A stretch of DNA of 64,000 bases from assembly GCF_030163755.1 (NCBI RefSeq), contig NZ_JASJOE010000004.1:49184-113183 (forward strand), given 5' to 3'. Position 1 is the first letter of the stretch; each line of letters starts with the position of its first letter. The notes below the pieces were generated by a model. It saw nothing but the letters and a program-made list of their open reading frames with translations. It did not search any database and was not told where the DNA came from. Source of the stretch: Roseicyclus amphidinii (lineage in GTDB: Bacteria > Pseudomonadota > Alphaproteobacteria > Rhodobacterales > Rhodobacteraceae). Positions 53,059 to 61,593 of the stretch are shown here, piece by piece. A program made the position numbers and the translations under genes.

Positions 53059-54017
53059 TGCAGATGGCCTCCATCACGCCGGAGGTCAGCCTTGCACAAG
53101 CGCCCTTCTTCGACGACGTCGCCGAGGGGCCCCGCGGTGTCAGGGCACATTGGGTCGAGAGCGCGGACGGCACCCGCCTGCGGGTGGCGCTCTGGCCCGT
53201 GGGGGCAAAGGGCACCGTGCTGCTCTTTCCCGGACGTACCGAGTATTGCGAGAAATACGGCCGTGTCGCGGCCGACCTGGCCGCCGCGGGATATGGCATG
53301 GCGGCTTTCGACTGGCGCGGTCAGGGGCTGGCCGACCGCCCGCGGCATCGCCGCGACATGGGCCATGTCGTCAGTTTCGACGAATACCGCGAGGATGTCG
53401 CCGCCTTCCGTGCAGCCTTGGAAGAGATGCAGGTGCCAAAGCCCTGGTTCCTGATCGGTCACTCGATGGGCGGGGCCATCGGCCTGCGCGCCATTCATGA
53501 CGGGCTGCCGGTGCGGGCCGCGGCCTTTACCGGGCCGATGTGGGGCATCCAGATGCGCCCCTTGCTCAAGGCGGTCTCGGGTGTGGTGCTCGGCCTGTCC
53601 GGGCCGCTCGGCTTCGGCAAATCATTCGCCATGACCACCGGGCCCTACGCGCCCATGAGCTTCGACGACAACCCGTTGACCACCGACCGCGACCAGTTCG
53701 ACTACATGGCGCGCCAGATGGACCGGCATCCCGAGCTGACGCTGGGCGGCCCCTCGAACCGCTGGGTGCATGCCGCCCTGCGCGAATGCGCGGCGCTGAT
53801 GGCGATGCGCGCGCCCGATCTTCCGGCGGTCACCCTCGTCGGTGGGCGCGAGAAGATCGTCACGTCCTGCGCGGCGCGGCGACGCATGGCGACATGGCCG
53901 CGCGGGCGTTTCGTCGAGATCGCCGGGGCCGAGCACGAGGTGCTGATGGAAAGCCCGATGCGCCGGGCCGAGACGCTGGAGACGATTATCGCCCTGTTCG
54001 ACTCCGAGGCGGCTTAA
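53058..54017 (+). CDS. Alpha/beta hydrolase, lysophospholipase (PldB)-like
   Basis: A 319-residue serine hydrolase. [42 protein letters not shown] is typical of PldB/monoacylglycerol lipase-like proteins; the nucleophile elbow is [14 protein letters not shown]; the final histidine is in [11 protein letters not shown]. It probably releases a fatty acid from lysophospholipid or monoacylglycerol at the membrane. The ATG overlaps the SCP2 stop by one base (TGATG). Its end overlaps the convergent lolD stop by 4 bases. Confidence 0.88.
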   Translation: MQMASITPEVSLAQAPFFDDVAEGPRGVRAHWVESADGTRLRVALWPVGAKGTVLLFPGRTEYCEKYGRVAADLAAAGYGMAAFDWRGQGLADRPRHRRDMGHVVSFDEYREDVAAFRAALEEMQVPKPWFLIGHSMGGAIGLRAIHDGLPVRAAAFTGPMWGIQMRPLLKAVSGVVLGLSGPLGFGKSFAMTTGPYAPMSFDDNPLTTDRDQFDYMARQMDRHPELTLGGPSNRWVHAALRECAALMAMRAPDLPAVTLVGGREKIVTSCAARRRMATWPRGRFVEIAGAEHEVLMESPMRRAETLETIIALFDSEAA

Positions 54018-54697
54018 CCCGCCACCAACACCCCGCCCTCGAGCTTTAGCCGCCGGTCCATCCGTGCGGCCAGCTCGGGGTTGTGGGTGGCGATCAGCGC
54101 AGCCATGCCCGTTTCGCGCACCAGCTCCATCAACGTGTCGAAGACCGTGTCCGATGTCTCGGGATCAAGGTTGCCGGTGGGCTCGTCGGCCAGCAGCAGA
54201 CGCGGGCCATTGGCCAGCGCCCGGCAGAAGGCCACCCGCTGCTGTTCCCCCCCCGAGAGCGCCGCGGGCCGGTGATCGAGCCGCGCGGACAGGCCCACCG
54301 CGCCCAGAAGGTCGCGGGCGCGCGCCTCGGCCTCGGCCATGCTTGCGCCATTGGCCAGTTGCGGCAGGAGAATGTTCTCGGCGGCGGTGAATTCGGGCAG
54401 GAGGTGGTGGAACTGGTAGATGAACCCCACCATCTCGCGCCGGGCCGCGGTCCGCGCGCGATCGGGCGCGCGCGACAGGTCCTGACCCCCGATCTCGACG
54501 AGGCCCGCATCGGGCGTATCCAGCAGCCCCGCGATATGCAGCAACGTGGATTTCCCTGCGCCCGAGGGCGCGACCAGCGCCACGACTTCGCCCCTGTCGA
54601 TCCGTGCCTCCGCCCCGCGCAGCACGCGCACCTCGTTCGGGTGGCCGGGGTTGTAGACCTTCTCGATGCCCTCGAGGCGCAACACGGCGTCACTCAT
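54014..54697 (-). CDS. lolD: Lipoprotein-releasing ABC transporter ATPase
   Basis: A 227-residue ABC ATPase of the LolD/MacB type. Walker A is [16 protein letters not shown], the signature is [15 protein letters not shown], Walker B is [12 protein letters not shown], and the H-loop is [31 protein letters not shown] is the Q-loop region typical of LolD. It powers release of lipoproteins from the inner membrane. It overlaps lolC by 8 bases, so both are co-translated. Confidence 0.95.
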   Translation of the reverse strand: MSDAVLRLEGIEKVYNPGHPNEVRVLRGAEARIDRGEVVALVAPSGAGKSTLLHIAGLLDTPDAGLVEIGGQDLSRAPDRARTAARREMVGFIYQFHHLLPEFTAAENILLPQLANGASMAEAEARARDLLGAVGLSARLDHRPAALSGGEQQRVAFCRALANGPRLLLADEPTGNLDPETSDTVFDTLMELVRETGMAALIATHNPELAARMDRRLKLEGGVLVAG

Positions 54698-55979
54698 GGC
54701 GCAGCGCCTCCACCGGGTTCATCCGCGCGGCGCGCCGCGCCGGGAAGATCGTGACGACAAAGGACAGGCCCAGCGAAAGCGCGACCGCCGACAGCACGTC
54801 GCCCGCCTCGAGCCGCGCGGGCAGCTCCGAGATCAGCCGCACCGACGGGTCCCAGACCCCGCCGCCCGCGATCCAGTTGACGACATCGAAGATCGGGTCG
54901 ATCCAGATCGCAAAGGCGCATCCCAGCGCGACCCCCGCGACCGTGCCCGCCACCCCGATGGCCGAGCCGCACAGGAAGAACACCCGAAGCACCGACCCCT
55001 CCGACAGGCCCATGGTGCGCAGGATGCCGATGTCGCGCGACTTGTTCTTCACCAGCATGATCAGGCCCGAGACGATGTTCAGCGTGGCGATCAGCACGAG
55101 GATGGACAGGATGATGAACATGATGTTGTCCTCCATCTGCAACGCCTGCAGGAAGGCGCCGGAACTGTCGCGCCATGTCCAGACCGAGACCTCGCCCGCG
55201 GCCATCAGGACCGGCAGCACCATCGCCTCGACCCGCTCGGGATCATCGAGATAGACCTCGATCTCGTCGGCGACGCCGTCGCGGTTGAAGTAGCTCTGCG
55301 CCTCGGCGAAGGGCATGTAGACCCGCACGCGGTCGATGTCCCAGCGCCCGACCTGGAAGATGTAGACCACCTCGTAGGCCGAGACGCGGGGGCTGGTGCC
55401 GAAGGGCGTGCGCGCCCCGTCGGGCGAAATCAGGCGGATACGGTCGCCCAGCCGCAGCCCCAGTTCGCGGGCCACGCCGATGCCGATGGCCACGCCCTCG
55501 CCATTGCCGAAATCGGCAAGGCTGCCGAAGGCCTGCTCGGGCTCGGCCACCAGCGGCACGGTGGCAAGATCCGCGGCCGCGATGCCCGTCACCTCGACGC
55601 CCGCGTTGCGCCCCTCGTGGCTGGCCATGACCTGCCCGCGGATGACGGCCGCGGCATGGGCCACGCCCGGCACCCCGGCCACCGCGGCGGCAGCGGCCTC
55701 GTAGTCCTCGAAGACGCGGTTCTGCCGCCCGTTGGCGTCCAGTTCGACCTGGTCGTAGACGCTGATATGCGGGTTCGCGCCGAGGATCGTGCCGACGAAC
55801 TCGGCCCGGAACCCGGTGCGCACCGCCAGCGTGGCGATCAGCGCCGCCACCGCAAGCATGATGCCGAGAAAGCTGATCACGGTCATCACGCTGACGCCGC
55901 CCTCGGCGCGACGCGCACGCAGGTAGCGCCAGGCGATCATGACCTCGAAGCGGGAAAAGGGCGGGGGGGTGCGGGCCAC
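54690..55979 (-). CDS. lolC: Lipoprotein-releasing ABC transporter permease LolC/LolE
   Basis: A 429-residue permease with one helix near the N-terminus ([29 protein letters not shown]), a large periplasmic domain and three C-terminal helices ([60 protein letters not shown]), ending [25 protein letters not shown], the usual FtsX/LolC tail. Only one permease gene is present, so it probably works as a homodimer (LolF-like) with LolD. The start is GTG at 55979, with AAGGAG 7 bases upstream. Confidence 0.94.
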   Translation of the reverse strand: MARTPPPFSRFEVMIAWRYLRARRAEGGVSVMTVISFLGIMLAVAALIATLAVRTGFRAEFVGTILGANPHISVYDQVELDANGRQNRVFEDYEAAAAAVAGVPGVAHAAAVIRGQVMASHEGRNAGVEVTGIAAADLATVPLVAEPEQAFGSLADFGNGEGVAIGIGVARELGLRLGDRIRLISPDGARTPFGTSPRVSAYEVVYIFQVGRWDIDRVRVYMPFAEAQSYFNRDGVADEIEVYLDDPERVEAMVLPVLMAAGEVSVWTWRDSSGAFLQALQMEDNIMFIILSILVLIATLNIVSGLIMLVKNKSRDIGILRTMGLSEGSVLRVFFLCGSAIGVAGTVAGVALGCAFAIWIDPIFDVVNWIAGGGVWDPSVRLISELPARLEAGDVLSAVALSLGLSFVVTIFPARRAARMNPVEALRHE

Positions 55980-56141
55980 ACGGCTCTCCTTGGGATGGGT
56001 GCGCGCAACGTGGCGAGTTTGCCGCCCCTGTCAAGCGTCGCGCCCCCCGGTCACGCGCGGTTCACACAGGGGTGACGCAGGGGCGCGGCTTGACCTTTGC
56101 GCGCGATCCGGCCCTTCTTTCCCGCGGGAAGGGAGAGCGCC

Positions 56142-57266
56142 ATGCACCAGCCAGCCATCACCGGATCGGGCGTCTTCACGCCGTCCGAGGTCATCACCAA
56201 CGACGAACTGGTCGCGGCCTTCAACGCCCATGCCGACCGCTGGAATGCCGAGAACGCCGAGGCCATCGCCGCGGGCGAGGTCGAGGCCAAGCAGCATTCC
56301 TCCTCCGAGTTCATCGTCGCGGCCTCGGGCATCGAACGACGCTACGTGCTGGACAAGACCGGCGTTCTTGACCCTGCGGTGATGCACCCCTGGCTGCCCG
56401 AGCGGCCGACGGAAGACCCCTCCGTCATGGCCGAGATGGGCGTCACCGCCTGCCGCGCGGCGCTGGAGATGGGGGGCGTCGACGCAGCGGAGGTGGACCT
56501 GATCCTCTGCGCGGCCTCGAACCACGAGCGCGCCTACCCGGCGATTGCCGTCGAGATCCAGCAATTGCTCGGCGCGGGCGGCTTCGCCTTCGACATGAAT
56601 GTCGCCTGTTCCTCGGCCACCTTCGGCATCCAGGCGGCCGCCGACATGATCCGCGCGGGCAGCGCGAGGAAGGCGCTGGTCGTCAGCCCCGAGATCTGTT
56701 CCGCCCATCTGGAATGGCGCGACCGGGATTGCCATTTCATCTTCGGCGACGTCGCCACCGCCATCCTGATCGAGCGCGACGAGGACGCACAAGGCCCGCG
56801 CTTCACCATCCGCTCGACCCGCTGCGCGACGCAATTCTCGAACAACATCCGCAACAACAACGGCTTCCTGCGCCGGACCCGCAAGGGCCACATGGAAGAC
56901 CGGCGCGACATGCAGTTCATGCAGAACGGCCGCAAGGTCTTCAAGGAAGTGCTGCCGCTGGTGTCGCAGCACATCGCCGATCACATGGCCGAAGAGGGGG
57001 TCGCGGCCAGCGATCTCACGCGGCTCTGGCTGCACCAGGCCAACAAGACGATGAACGATTACATCGGCCGCAAGGTGCTGGGCCGCGACCCGGAGCCGGG
57101 CGAGCAGCCCAATATCCTGCAGGATTACGCCAATACCTCCTCGGCGGGCTCGATCATCGCCTTCGCGCAGCATTCGGCGGACATGACGAACGGGCAGATG
57201 GGGCTGATCTGCTCCTTCGGGGCGGGCTATTCGGTGGGCTCGGTGATCGTGGAGCGGCGCGGCTGA
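56142..57266 (+). CDS. 3-oxoacyl-ACP synthase III-type enzyme (KAS III)
   Basis: A 374-residue thiolase-fold enzyme with the KAS III Cys-His-Asn triad in FDMNVACSSATFGIQ, RLWLHQANKTMNDYI and DYANTSSAGSII. It has an extra insertion relative to FabH (320 residues), after SGIERRYVLDKTGVLDPAVMHPWLPERPTEDP, which marks a distinct KAS III-like subgroup seen across many Gram-negatives. Substrate could be an acyl-CoA starter for lipids or a secondary product. GGGAAGGGAG lies upstream. No other fab gene is adjacent; monocistronic before tdk. Confidence 0.88.
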   Translation: MHQPAITGSGVFTPSEVITNDELVAAFNAHADRWNAENAEAIAAGEVEAKQHSSSEFIVAASGIERRYVLDKTGVLDPAVMHPWLPERPTEDPSVMAEMGVTACRAALEMGGVDAAEVDLILCAASNHERAYPAIAVEIQQLLGAGGFAFDMNVACSSATFGIQAAADMIRAGSARKALVVSPEICSAHLEWRDRDCHFIFGDVATAILIERDEDAQGPRFTIRSTRCATQFSNNIRNNNGFLRRTRKGHMEDRRDMQFMQNGRKVFKEVLPLVSQHIADHMAEEGVAASDLTRLWLHQANKTMNDYIGRKVLGRDPEPGEQPNILQDYANTSSAGSIIAFAQHSADMTNGQMGLICSFGAGYSVGSVIVERRG

Positions 57267-57308
57267 GCGGCCCTTGCCCGCGCGGCGGGGCTGGGGCAGA
57301 AGCAGGAC

Positions 57309-57899
57309 ATGGCCAAGCTCTACTTCCATTACTCGACGATGAATGCGGGGAAATCGACCCTGCTGTTGCAGGCGTCCTACAACTACATCGAACGCGGCAT
57401 GCAGACCTACCTGATGACCGCGAATTTCGACGACCGCGCGGGCACGGGCCGGATCGGCAGCCGCATCGGCATCGCGGCCAAGGCAGATACCTATGCGATC
57501 ACGAGCGACCTGTTCGAGATGATCGCCGCCCGGCTGGATGCGGGCCCCTGCGCCTGCGTCCTGATCGACGAGGCGCAATGGATGACCCGCGAGCAGGTCT
57601 GGCAGGTCGCCCGCGCGGTCGATGACCTGAACGTGCCGGTGATGTGCTACGGTCTGCGGGTCGATTTCCGGGGTGAGCTGTTTCCGGGCTCGGCGGCGCT
57701 GCTGGCGCTGGCGGACGAGATGCGCGAGGTGCGCACGATCTGCCATTGCGGGCGCAAGGCGACGATGGTGATCCGCGTCGATGCCGAGGGCCGCGCCCTG
57801 ACCGAAGGGGCACAGGTCGAGGTGGGCGGGAATGACCGCTACGTGAGCCTGTGCCGTGTGCATTTCCGCGAGGCGACGGGCGACCGTCCCGCGGGATAA
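57309..57899 (+). CDS. tdk: Thymidine kinase
   Basis: A 196-residue type II thymidine kinase. The P-loop is STMNAGKSTLLLQA, the catalytic glutamate region VLIDEAQWMTREQV, and the late VRTICHCGRKATMVIR holds two cysteines of the zinc lasso; the substrate loop follows. It salvages thymidine to dTMP. Follows the KAS III gene by 42 bases and ends before a region of palindromes that separates it from the convergent dehydrogenase gene. Confidence 0.95.
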   Translation: MAKLYFHYSTMNAGKSTLLLQASYNYIERGMQTYLMTANFDDRAGTGRIGSRIGIAAKADTYAITSDLFEMIAARLDAGPCACVLIDEAQWMTREQVWQVARAVDDLNVPVMCYGLRVDFRGELFPGSAALLALADEMREVRTICHCGRKATMVIRVDAEGRALTEGAQVEVGGNDRYVSLCRVHFREATGDRPAG

Positions 57900-57953
57900 G
57901 GGTGTTTCGCCCGCTTCGCGGCCGACCCGCGCGCCGCGCACGCGGCGCGGTTG

Positions 57954-57975
57954 CGAATTTTCGTACGAAAATTCG
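57954..57975. repeat. Palindrome with core TTTTCGTACGAAAA, copy 2
   Basis: A perfect 22-base inverted repeat (half-site CGAATTTTCGT). Its centre is 34 bases from that of the next copy. Confidence 0.8.
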
Positions 57976-57988
57976 ATTTGGCGCTGTT

Positions 57989-58008
57989 GAATTTTCGTAC
58001 GAAAATTC
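57989..58008. repeat. Palindrome GAATTTTCGTACGAAAATTC, copy 3
   Basis: A perfect 20-base inverted repeat, the same as copy 2 apart from the outermost base pair. Both lie between convergent genes, as candidate two-way stem-loops. Confidence 0.8.
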
Positions 58009-58035
58009 GGCGGCGTGGTCTTGGCCGGGCGGCGG

Positions 58036-58986
58036 TCAGACGATGTTCGGAAGCGGACGCCCCTCGGCGAAGGCGATGCAGTTCTGAAGCGCCATCCGCC
58101 CCATCGCCTCGCGCACCTCCAGCGCCGCGGTTCCGAGGTGCGGCAGGAGCGTGACGTTCTCCATCCCGATCAGCGCCTCTGGCACCTGCGGTTCGAACTC
58201 GTAGACATCGAGGCCCGCGCCCGCGATCTGCCCGGCTTGCAGGGCTGCAATCAGCGCCGCTTCGTCGACCACGTCGCCGCGCGAGATGTTCACGAAGATC
58301 GCGTGGCCCTGCATCGCCGCGAACTCGGCCGCGCCCATGAGGTGATGGGTCTCGGCCCCGCCGGGGGTCGCCAGCACCACGATATCGGCAGCCGCCAGCG
58401 CCGCGGGCAGGTCCATCTGCTCTGCGGGGAAATCGACGGATTTGGCCGACCGGTTGGCATAGACGATCCGGCAGCCGAAGCCGAAATGGCAGCGCCGCGC
58501 GATGGCCTGGCCGATCCGGCCCATGCCGATCACGCAGACGGTCTTGCCCGTCACGTGCAGGCCCAGCATCTGCGTGGGGTGCCAGCCGGTCCAGCGGCCC
58601 GCGCGGAGCATCCGCTCGCCTTCGCCCGCGCGCCGCGCGGTCATCAGGATCAGCGTCAGCGCGATATCGGCTGTGGCATCGGTGACGGCACCGGGCGTGT
58701 TGGTCACCTCCAGCCCCGCGGCGCGGGCGGCGGTCACGTCGATGTGGTTGTAGCCGACCCCGAAATTCGCCAGCAGCCGCGCCCGCGGGTCCGGCACCTC
58801 GGCGAAGGCCGCCGCGCGGAAAGCGTCGCCGAGCGTGGGCAGGATGACGTCGAAATCGCGCAGTCCCGCGACGCATTCGGCATGGTCCATCGGCGTGGTC
58901 ACGCCGCGGCAGGTCACGTCGAAGACGCGGGCGGCGGCCTCCATCACGCTTTCGGGCAGGCGGCGGGATACGAGCAGCTTCAGCAC
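58036..58986 (-). CDS. D-2-hydroxyacid dehydrogenase (glyoxylate/hydroxypyruvate reductase type)
   Basis: A 316-residue NAD(P)H enzyme. The dinucleotide motif is VCVIGMGRIGQAIARRCHFGF, with the arginine in NISRGDVVDEAALIAAL and the acid-base histidine in TLLPHLGTAALEVREAMG. The pattern NFGVGYNHIDVTAARAAGLEVTNTPGAVTDATAD is typical of the glyoxylate reductase/D-glycerate dehydrogenase subgroup. The start at 58986 overlaps the csaA stop by 7 bases; last gene of a ybjN-proC-csaA-dehydrogenase run. Confidence 0.92.
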   Translation of the reverse strand: MLKLLVSRRLPESVMEAAARVFDVTCRGVTTPMDHAECVAGLRDFDVILPTLGDAFRAAAFAEVPDPRARLLANFGVGYNHIDVTAARAAGLEVTNTPGAVTDATADIALTLILMTARRAGEGERMLRAGRWTGWHPTQMLGLHVTGKTVCVIGMGRIGQAIARRCHFGFGCRIVYANRSAKSVDFPAEQMDLPAALAAADIVVLATPGGAETHHLMGAAEFAAMQGHAIFVNISRGDVVDEAALIAALQAGQIAGAGLDVYEFEPQVPEALIGMENVTLLPHLGTAALEVREAMGRMALQNCIAFAEGRPLPNIV

Positions 58987-59321
58987 ATCTTCTCTCCGTT
59001 CGGGATGTCGCGGTCGGGGCCGATCAGCACGACGCGCCCCTCGGCGTCATGCAGCCCGAGGACAAGCGCCTCGGACATGAAGGGGCCGATCTGGCGTGGC
59101 GGGAAGTTCACCACGCCCATGACCTGCCGCCCCACCAGCGCCTCGGGCGTATAATGGGCGGTGATCTGGGCCGAGCTTTTTCGCACGCCGATCTCGGGCC
59201 CGTAATCGACCCAGAGCTTGATCGCGGGCTTCTTCGCCTCGGGGAAGGGTTCGGCGCGGGTGACGGTGCCGACGCGGATGTCGACCTTCAGGAAATCTTC
59301 GAACCCGATGGTGTCGCTCAT
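58980..59321 (-). CDS. csaA: CsaA-like tRNA-binding domain protein
   Basis: A 113-residue stand-alone tRNA-binding (OB) domain protein: FEDFLKVDIRVGTVTRAEPFPEAKKPAIKLWVDYGPEIGVRKSSAQIT, then GRQVMGVVNFPPRQIGPFMSEALVLGL. CsaA has been described as an export-related chaperone and tRNA binder. The ATG overlaps the proC stop as ATGA; the end overlaps the dehydrogenase gene. Confidence 0.93.
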   Translation of the reverse strand: MSDTIGFEDFLKVDIRVGTVTRAEPFPEAKKPAIKLWVDYGPEIGVRKSSAQITAHYTPEALVGRQVMGVVNFPPRQIGPFMSEALVLGLHDAEGRVVLIGPDRDIPNGEKMC

Positions 59322-60130
59322 CCGCGCAACTTCCGGCTGCGGTCGGTGGCGGCCTTGACGGTGGCGCGCATCAGCGGCGCGAGGCCCGTGGCCTCGTCCA
59401 TCAGCACCGACAGCCCGGCCTGCGTCGTGCCTTTGGGCGAGGTCACGTTGATGCGCAGCTGTTCCGGCGTCTCCACGGCCGCTTCCGCCAGCACGCCCGC
59501 CCCCGCGACGGTGGCCTTGGCGAGCTGCATCGCCATCTCGGGCGGCAGGCCCTCGGCCTCGCCGGCCGCGGCCAGCGCGTCGATCATGTAGAAGACATAG
59601 GCCGGCCCAGAGCCCGAGACGCCGGTGACCGCGTCGATCTGATCCTCGGATTGCAGCCTCACGACCTGCCCGATGGCGCTGAGCAACCCCTCGGCCATGT
59701 CGAGATCGCCTGCGCCCGCGTCCTCATTGCCGACGATGGCCGTGATCCCCTTGCCCACCGCGGCGGGCGTGTTGGGCATCGAGCGCACCACCCGCGTGCC
59801 GGGGCCGAAGACCGCCTCGAAGGCCGCGATGGGGGTGCCCGCCGCGACCGACAGCACCAGCGTGCCACCGCCGCCGAAGCCCGCGACGCGGGGCAGGGCG
59901 TCGCCCATCATCTGCGGTTTCACGGCGACCATCAGCACCGCCGGATCGGCGGGCAGGGGGCCGTTCACCGACACGCCCTGCGCCCGCAGCCAATCGGACG
60001 GGTGCGGGTCGATCACATGGACGGCCGAAGGCGCAAGCCCGGCCTTCAACCAGCCCTCCAGCATGGCCGATCCCATCTTGCCGCAGCCCAGCATGACCAG
60101 GCCGCGGTTTGAAATCTCGTCGAAATTCAT
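59318..60130 (-). CDS. proC: Pyrroline-5-carboxylate reductase
   Basis: A 270-residue enzyme that makes proline from pyrroline-5-carboxylate with NAD(P)H. The N-terminal Rossmann motif LVMLGCGKMGSAMLEGWL (residues 11-28), VVRSMPNTPAAVGKG, and the P5CR signature DAVTGVSGSGPAYVFYMIDALAAAGEAEGLP are all present. Length is normal. It follows ybjN by 30 bases and is coupled to csaA. Confidence 0.96.
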   Translation of the reverse strand: MNFDEISNRGLVMLGCGKMGSAMLEGWLKAGLAPSAVHVIDPHPSDWLRAQGVSVNGPLPADPAVLMVAVKPQMMGDALPRVAGFGGGGTLVLSVAAGTPIAAFEAVFGPGTRVVRSMPNTPAAVGKGITAIVGNEDAGAGDLDMAEGLLSAIGQVVRLQSEDQIDAVTGVSGSGPAYVFYMIDALAAAGEAEGLPPEMAMQLAKATVAGAGVLAEAAVETPEQLRINVTSPKGTTQAGLSVLMDEATGLAPLMRATVKAATDRSRKLRG

Positions 60131-60160
60131 GGCGTCCCCCGTGCGTTCCGGGGGCCGAGA

Positions 60161-60664
60161 CTAGGCGCGGCCGTAGCTCTCTGCAATGGCGACCTGCAGC
60201 GCGTCCGACGGGCTGCGATTGCCCCAGCAGGCCAGCTGGAACGCCGGGTAGTAGCGTTCCGCCGCCAGCACCGCGGTTTCCACCATGCAGGCGATCTGGT
60301 CGGGGCTGGCCAGTTGCTCGCCCGCCAGCACGAGGCCGTAGCGGTAGACCATCAGCTTTTGCGCGGGCCAGTAGGTGAAGGCCCCGGCCCAGCAGCGGTC
60401 ATTGGCAAGGTTCAGCGTCTCGTAGAGGGCGGGCAGCGTCTCGGAGGGCGGTTCCATGTCGAAGGTGCAGATCATCCGCAGCGTCTCGTCATAGGCCGAC
60501 CAGGCGAGCGTCACGGAATAGGTCCGCCACTGGCCTTCGATGGCCATGGCGATCTGGTCATCGGCGATACGGTCGAAATCCCACTCGTGATGCGACGCAA
60601 GCGTCTCAACGATGTCGATGGGATGCAGGTCTTCGATGTCCAGATACTGCTCGGAATGCGACAT
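60161..60664 (-). CDS. YbjN domain-containing protein
   Basis: A 167-residue protein of the YbjN type (type III secretion chaperone-like fold): IDIVETLASHHEWDFDRIADDQIAMAIEGQWRTYSVTLAWSAYDETLRMICTFDMEP, then LYETLNLANDRCWAGAFTYWPAQKLMVYRYGLVLAG. Function unknown; E. coli YbjN affects motility and stress. The ATG at 60664 is chosen because a TTGGTT/TAGGCT promoter (60687-60715) lies directly upstream; the longer frame would include it. Confidence 0.9.
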   Translation of the reverse strand: MSHSEQYLDIEDLHPIDIVETLASHHEWDFDRIADDQIAMAIEGQWRTYSVTLAWSAYDETLRMICTFDMEPPSETLPALYETLNLANDRCWAGAFTYWPAQKLMVYRYGLVLAGEQLASPDQIACMVETAVLAAERYYPAFQLACWGNRSPSDALQVAIAESYGRA

Positions 60665-60686
60665 TGCCCAGGCCTCGTGTTTTGGC

Positions 60687-60715
60687 AGCCTAGCGGGCCT
60701 TGGGTCACTAACCAA
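60687..60715 (-). promoter_or_regulatory. Promoter of the ybjN-proC-csaA run (TTGGTT-17-TAGGCT)
   Basis: On the minus strand TTGGTT (60715-60710), 17 bases, TAGGCT (60692-60687). The start of transcription would be about 15-20 bases before the YbjN ATG. The rest of the 218-base gap (60665-60882) is relatively A+T-rich, with hairpins such as ACCCCG-TGGTAT-CGGGGT near 60840-60858. Confidence 0.5.
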
Positions 60716-60882
60716 GACGCCCGCTAAAGGCTGGGTGTCTTTCAAACTGGTGGGGGCAGGCTGCCCCTCACCTACGAAATATGGTGCGGCGGTTGGGGCG
60801 TTGTGTAAAGCAGTATTTTTGTGACCGAAAGGCGAGAGACCCCGATACCACGGGGTATCCACAATATATCGTGGGTTGGGGA

Positions 60883-61503
60883 TTACTCCGCCGCTAGGGC
60901 AGGGCGCAGCCCCAGATGCCGCTCCAGATCGAGGCGCTGGCCCGGCGTCAGCCCCGCGGCAGGCACCTCGATGAAGGGGATGCCCGCGGCGTGGCAGGCG
61001 ATCCGCTTGGCCTGGTCGCGGTCATGGGCGTTGCCGCGATAATGGCCGTCGCCCTGGTATTCGATCACGGCGACGGGGTTCCCGTACCGGTCGATGATGA
61101 GGAAATCGGCGCGTTTGCGCATGAGGGCATGTTCCGCCACCTTCCGCGTCTCCTCGAGGTCCTGGCGCGCGGTCGCTTCGAGAAACGCGCCGTAGGAGAC
61201 CTGTGCGAACAGGCGGTGCCTGTTCGGGGCGTTCTGCACGAGGGTTTCGAGCTGCCGGAGCAACGCATATTCCGGCTTGTTCAGGAGTCGTTTGCGACGC
61301 CAGCCGACCTTTTGGGCGTGATCGTGGCCGGGGGATTTGTAGTTGGCGAGCTTGGCGGAAAGGCGTTGGGCCTCTGCCTCGGCGTCCTTCGCAGTCTCCT
61401 CGGCCTTTTTGCGTTTTTCGAGTGTCACCTCGCCCACCATGATGAGCAGGAACACCGTCGCCAACAGCAAGCCCACCGCCACCAACCAGAACGCATCCAC
61501 CAT
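60883..61503 (-). CDS. Membrane-anchored DUF2726 protein
   Basis: A 206-residue protein. One N-terminal membrane helix (WLVAVGLLLATVFLLIMVGEV), a charged coiled coil (residues about 28-55), then a DUF2726-like domain: LLNKPEYALLRQLETLVQ, YGAFLEATA, KRADFLIIDRYGNPVAVIEYQGDGH, and GIPFIEVPAAG. The D-x(n)-ExQ arrangement with a closing ExP strand recalls the PD-(D/E)xK nuclease fold. Function unknown. The ATG at 61503 has GGAG 7 bases upstream. Downstream gap before YbjN is 218 bases. Confidence 0.75.
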   Translation of the reverse strand: MVDAFWLVAVGLLLATVFLLIMVGEVTLEKRKKAEETAKDAEAEAQRLSAKLANYKSPGHDHAQKVGWRRKRLLNKPEYALLRQLETLVQNAPNRHRLFAQVSYGAFLEATARQDLEETRKVAEHALMRKRADFLIIDRYGNPVAVIEYQGDGHYRGNAHDRDQAKRIACHAAGIPFIEVPAAGLTPGQRLDLERHLGLRPALAAE

Positions 61504-61593
61504 CACGCACTCCATCAAACCAATGACGGAGACGATGCCGCCCGCTTCGGGCAGGATTGTGAACGCAGCCCGGCAAATCCGGGGCCGCGCCCC

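Larger units (their letters stand above)
57900..58035. other. Short intergenic region between convergent genes, with palindromes
   Basis: Holds the GC-rich inverted repeat GCGCCGCG-N-CGCGGCGC near 57930-57950 and two TTTTCGTACGAAAA palindromes. With tdk arriving from the left and the dehydrogenase gene from the right, this looks like a two-way terminator region. Confidence 0.55.
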
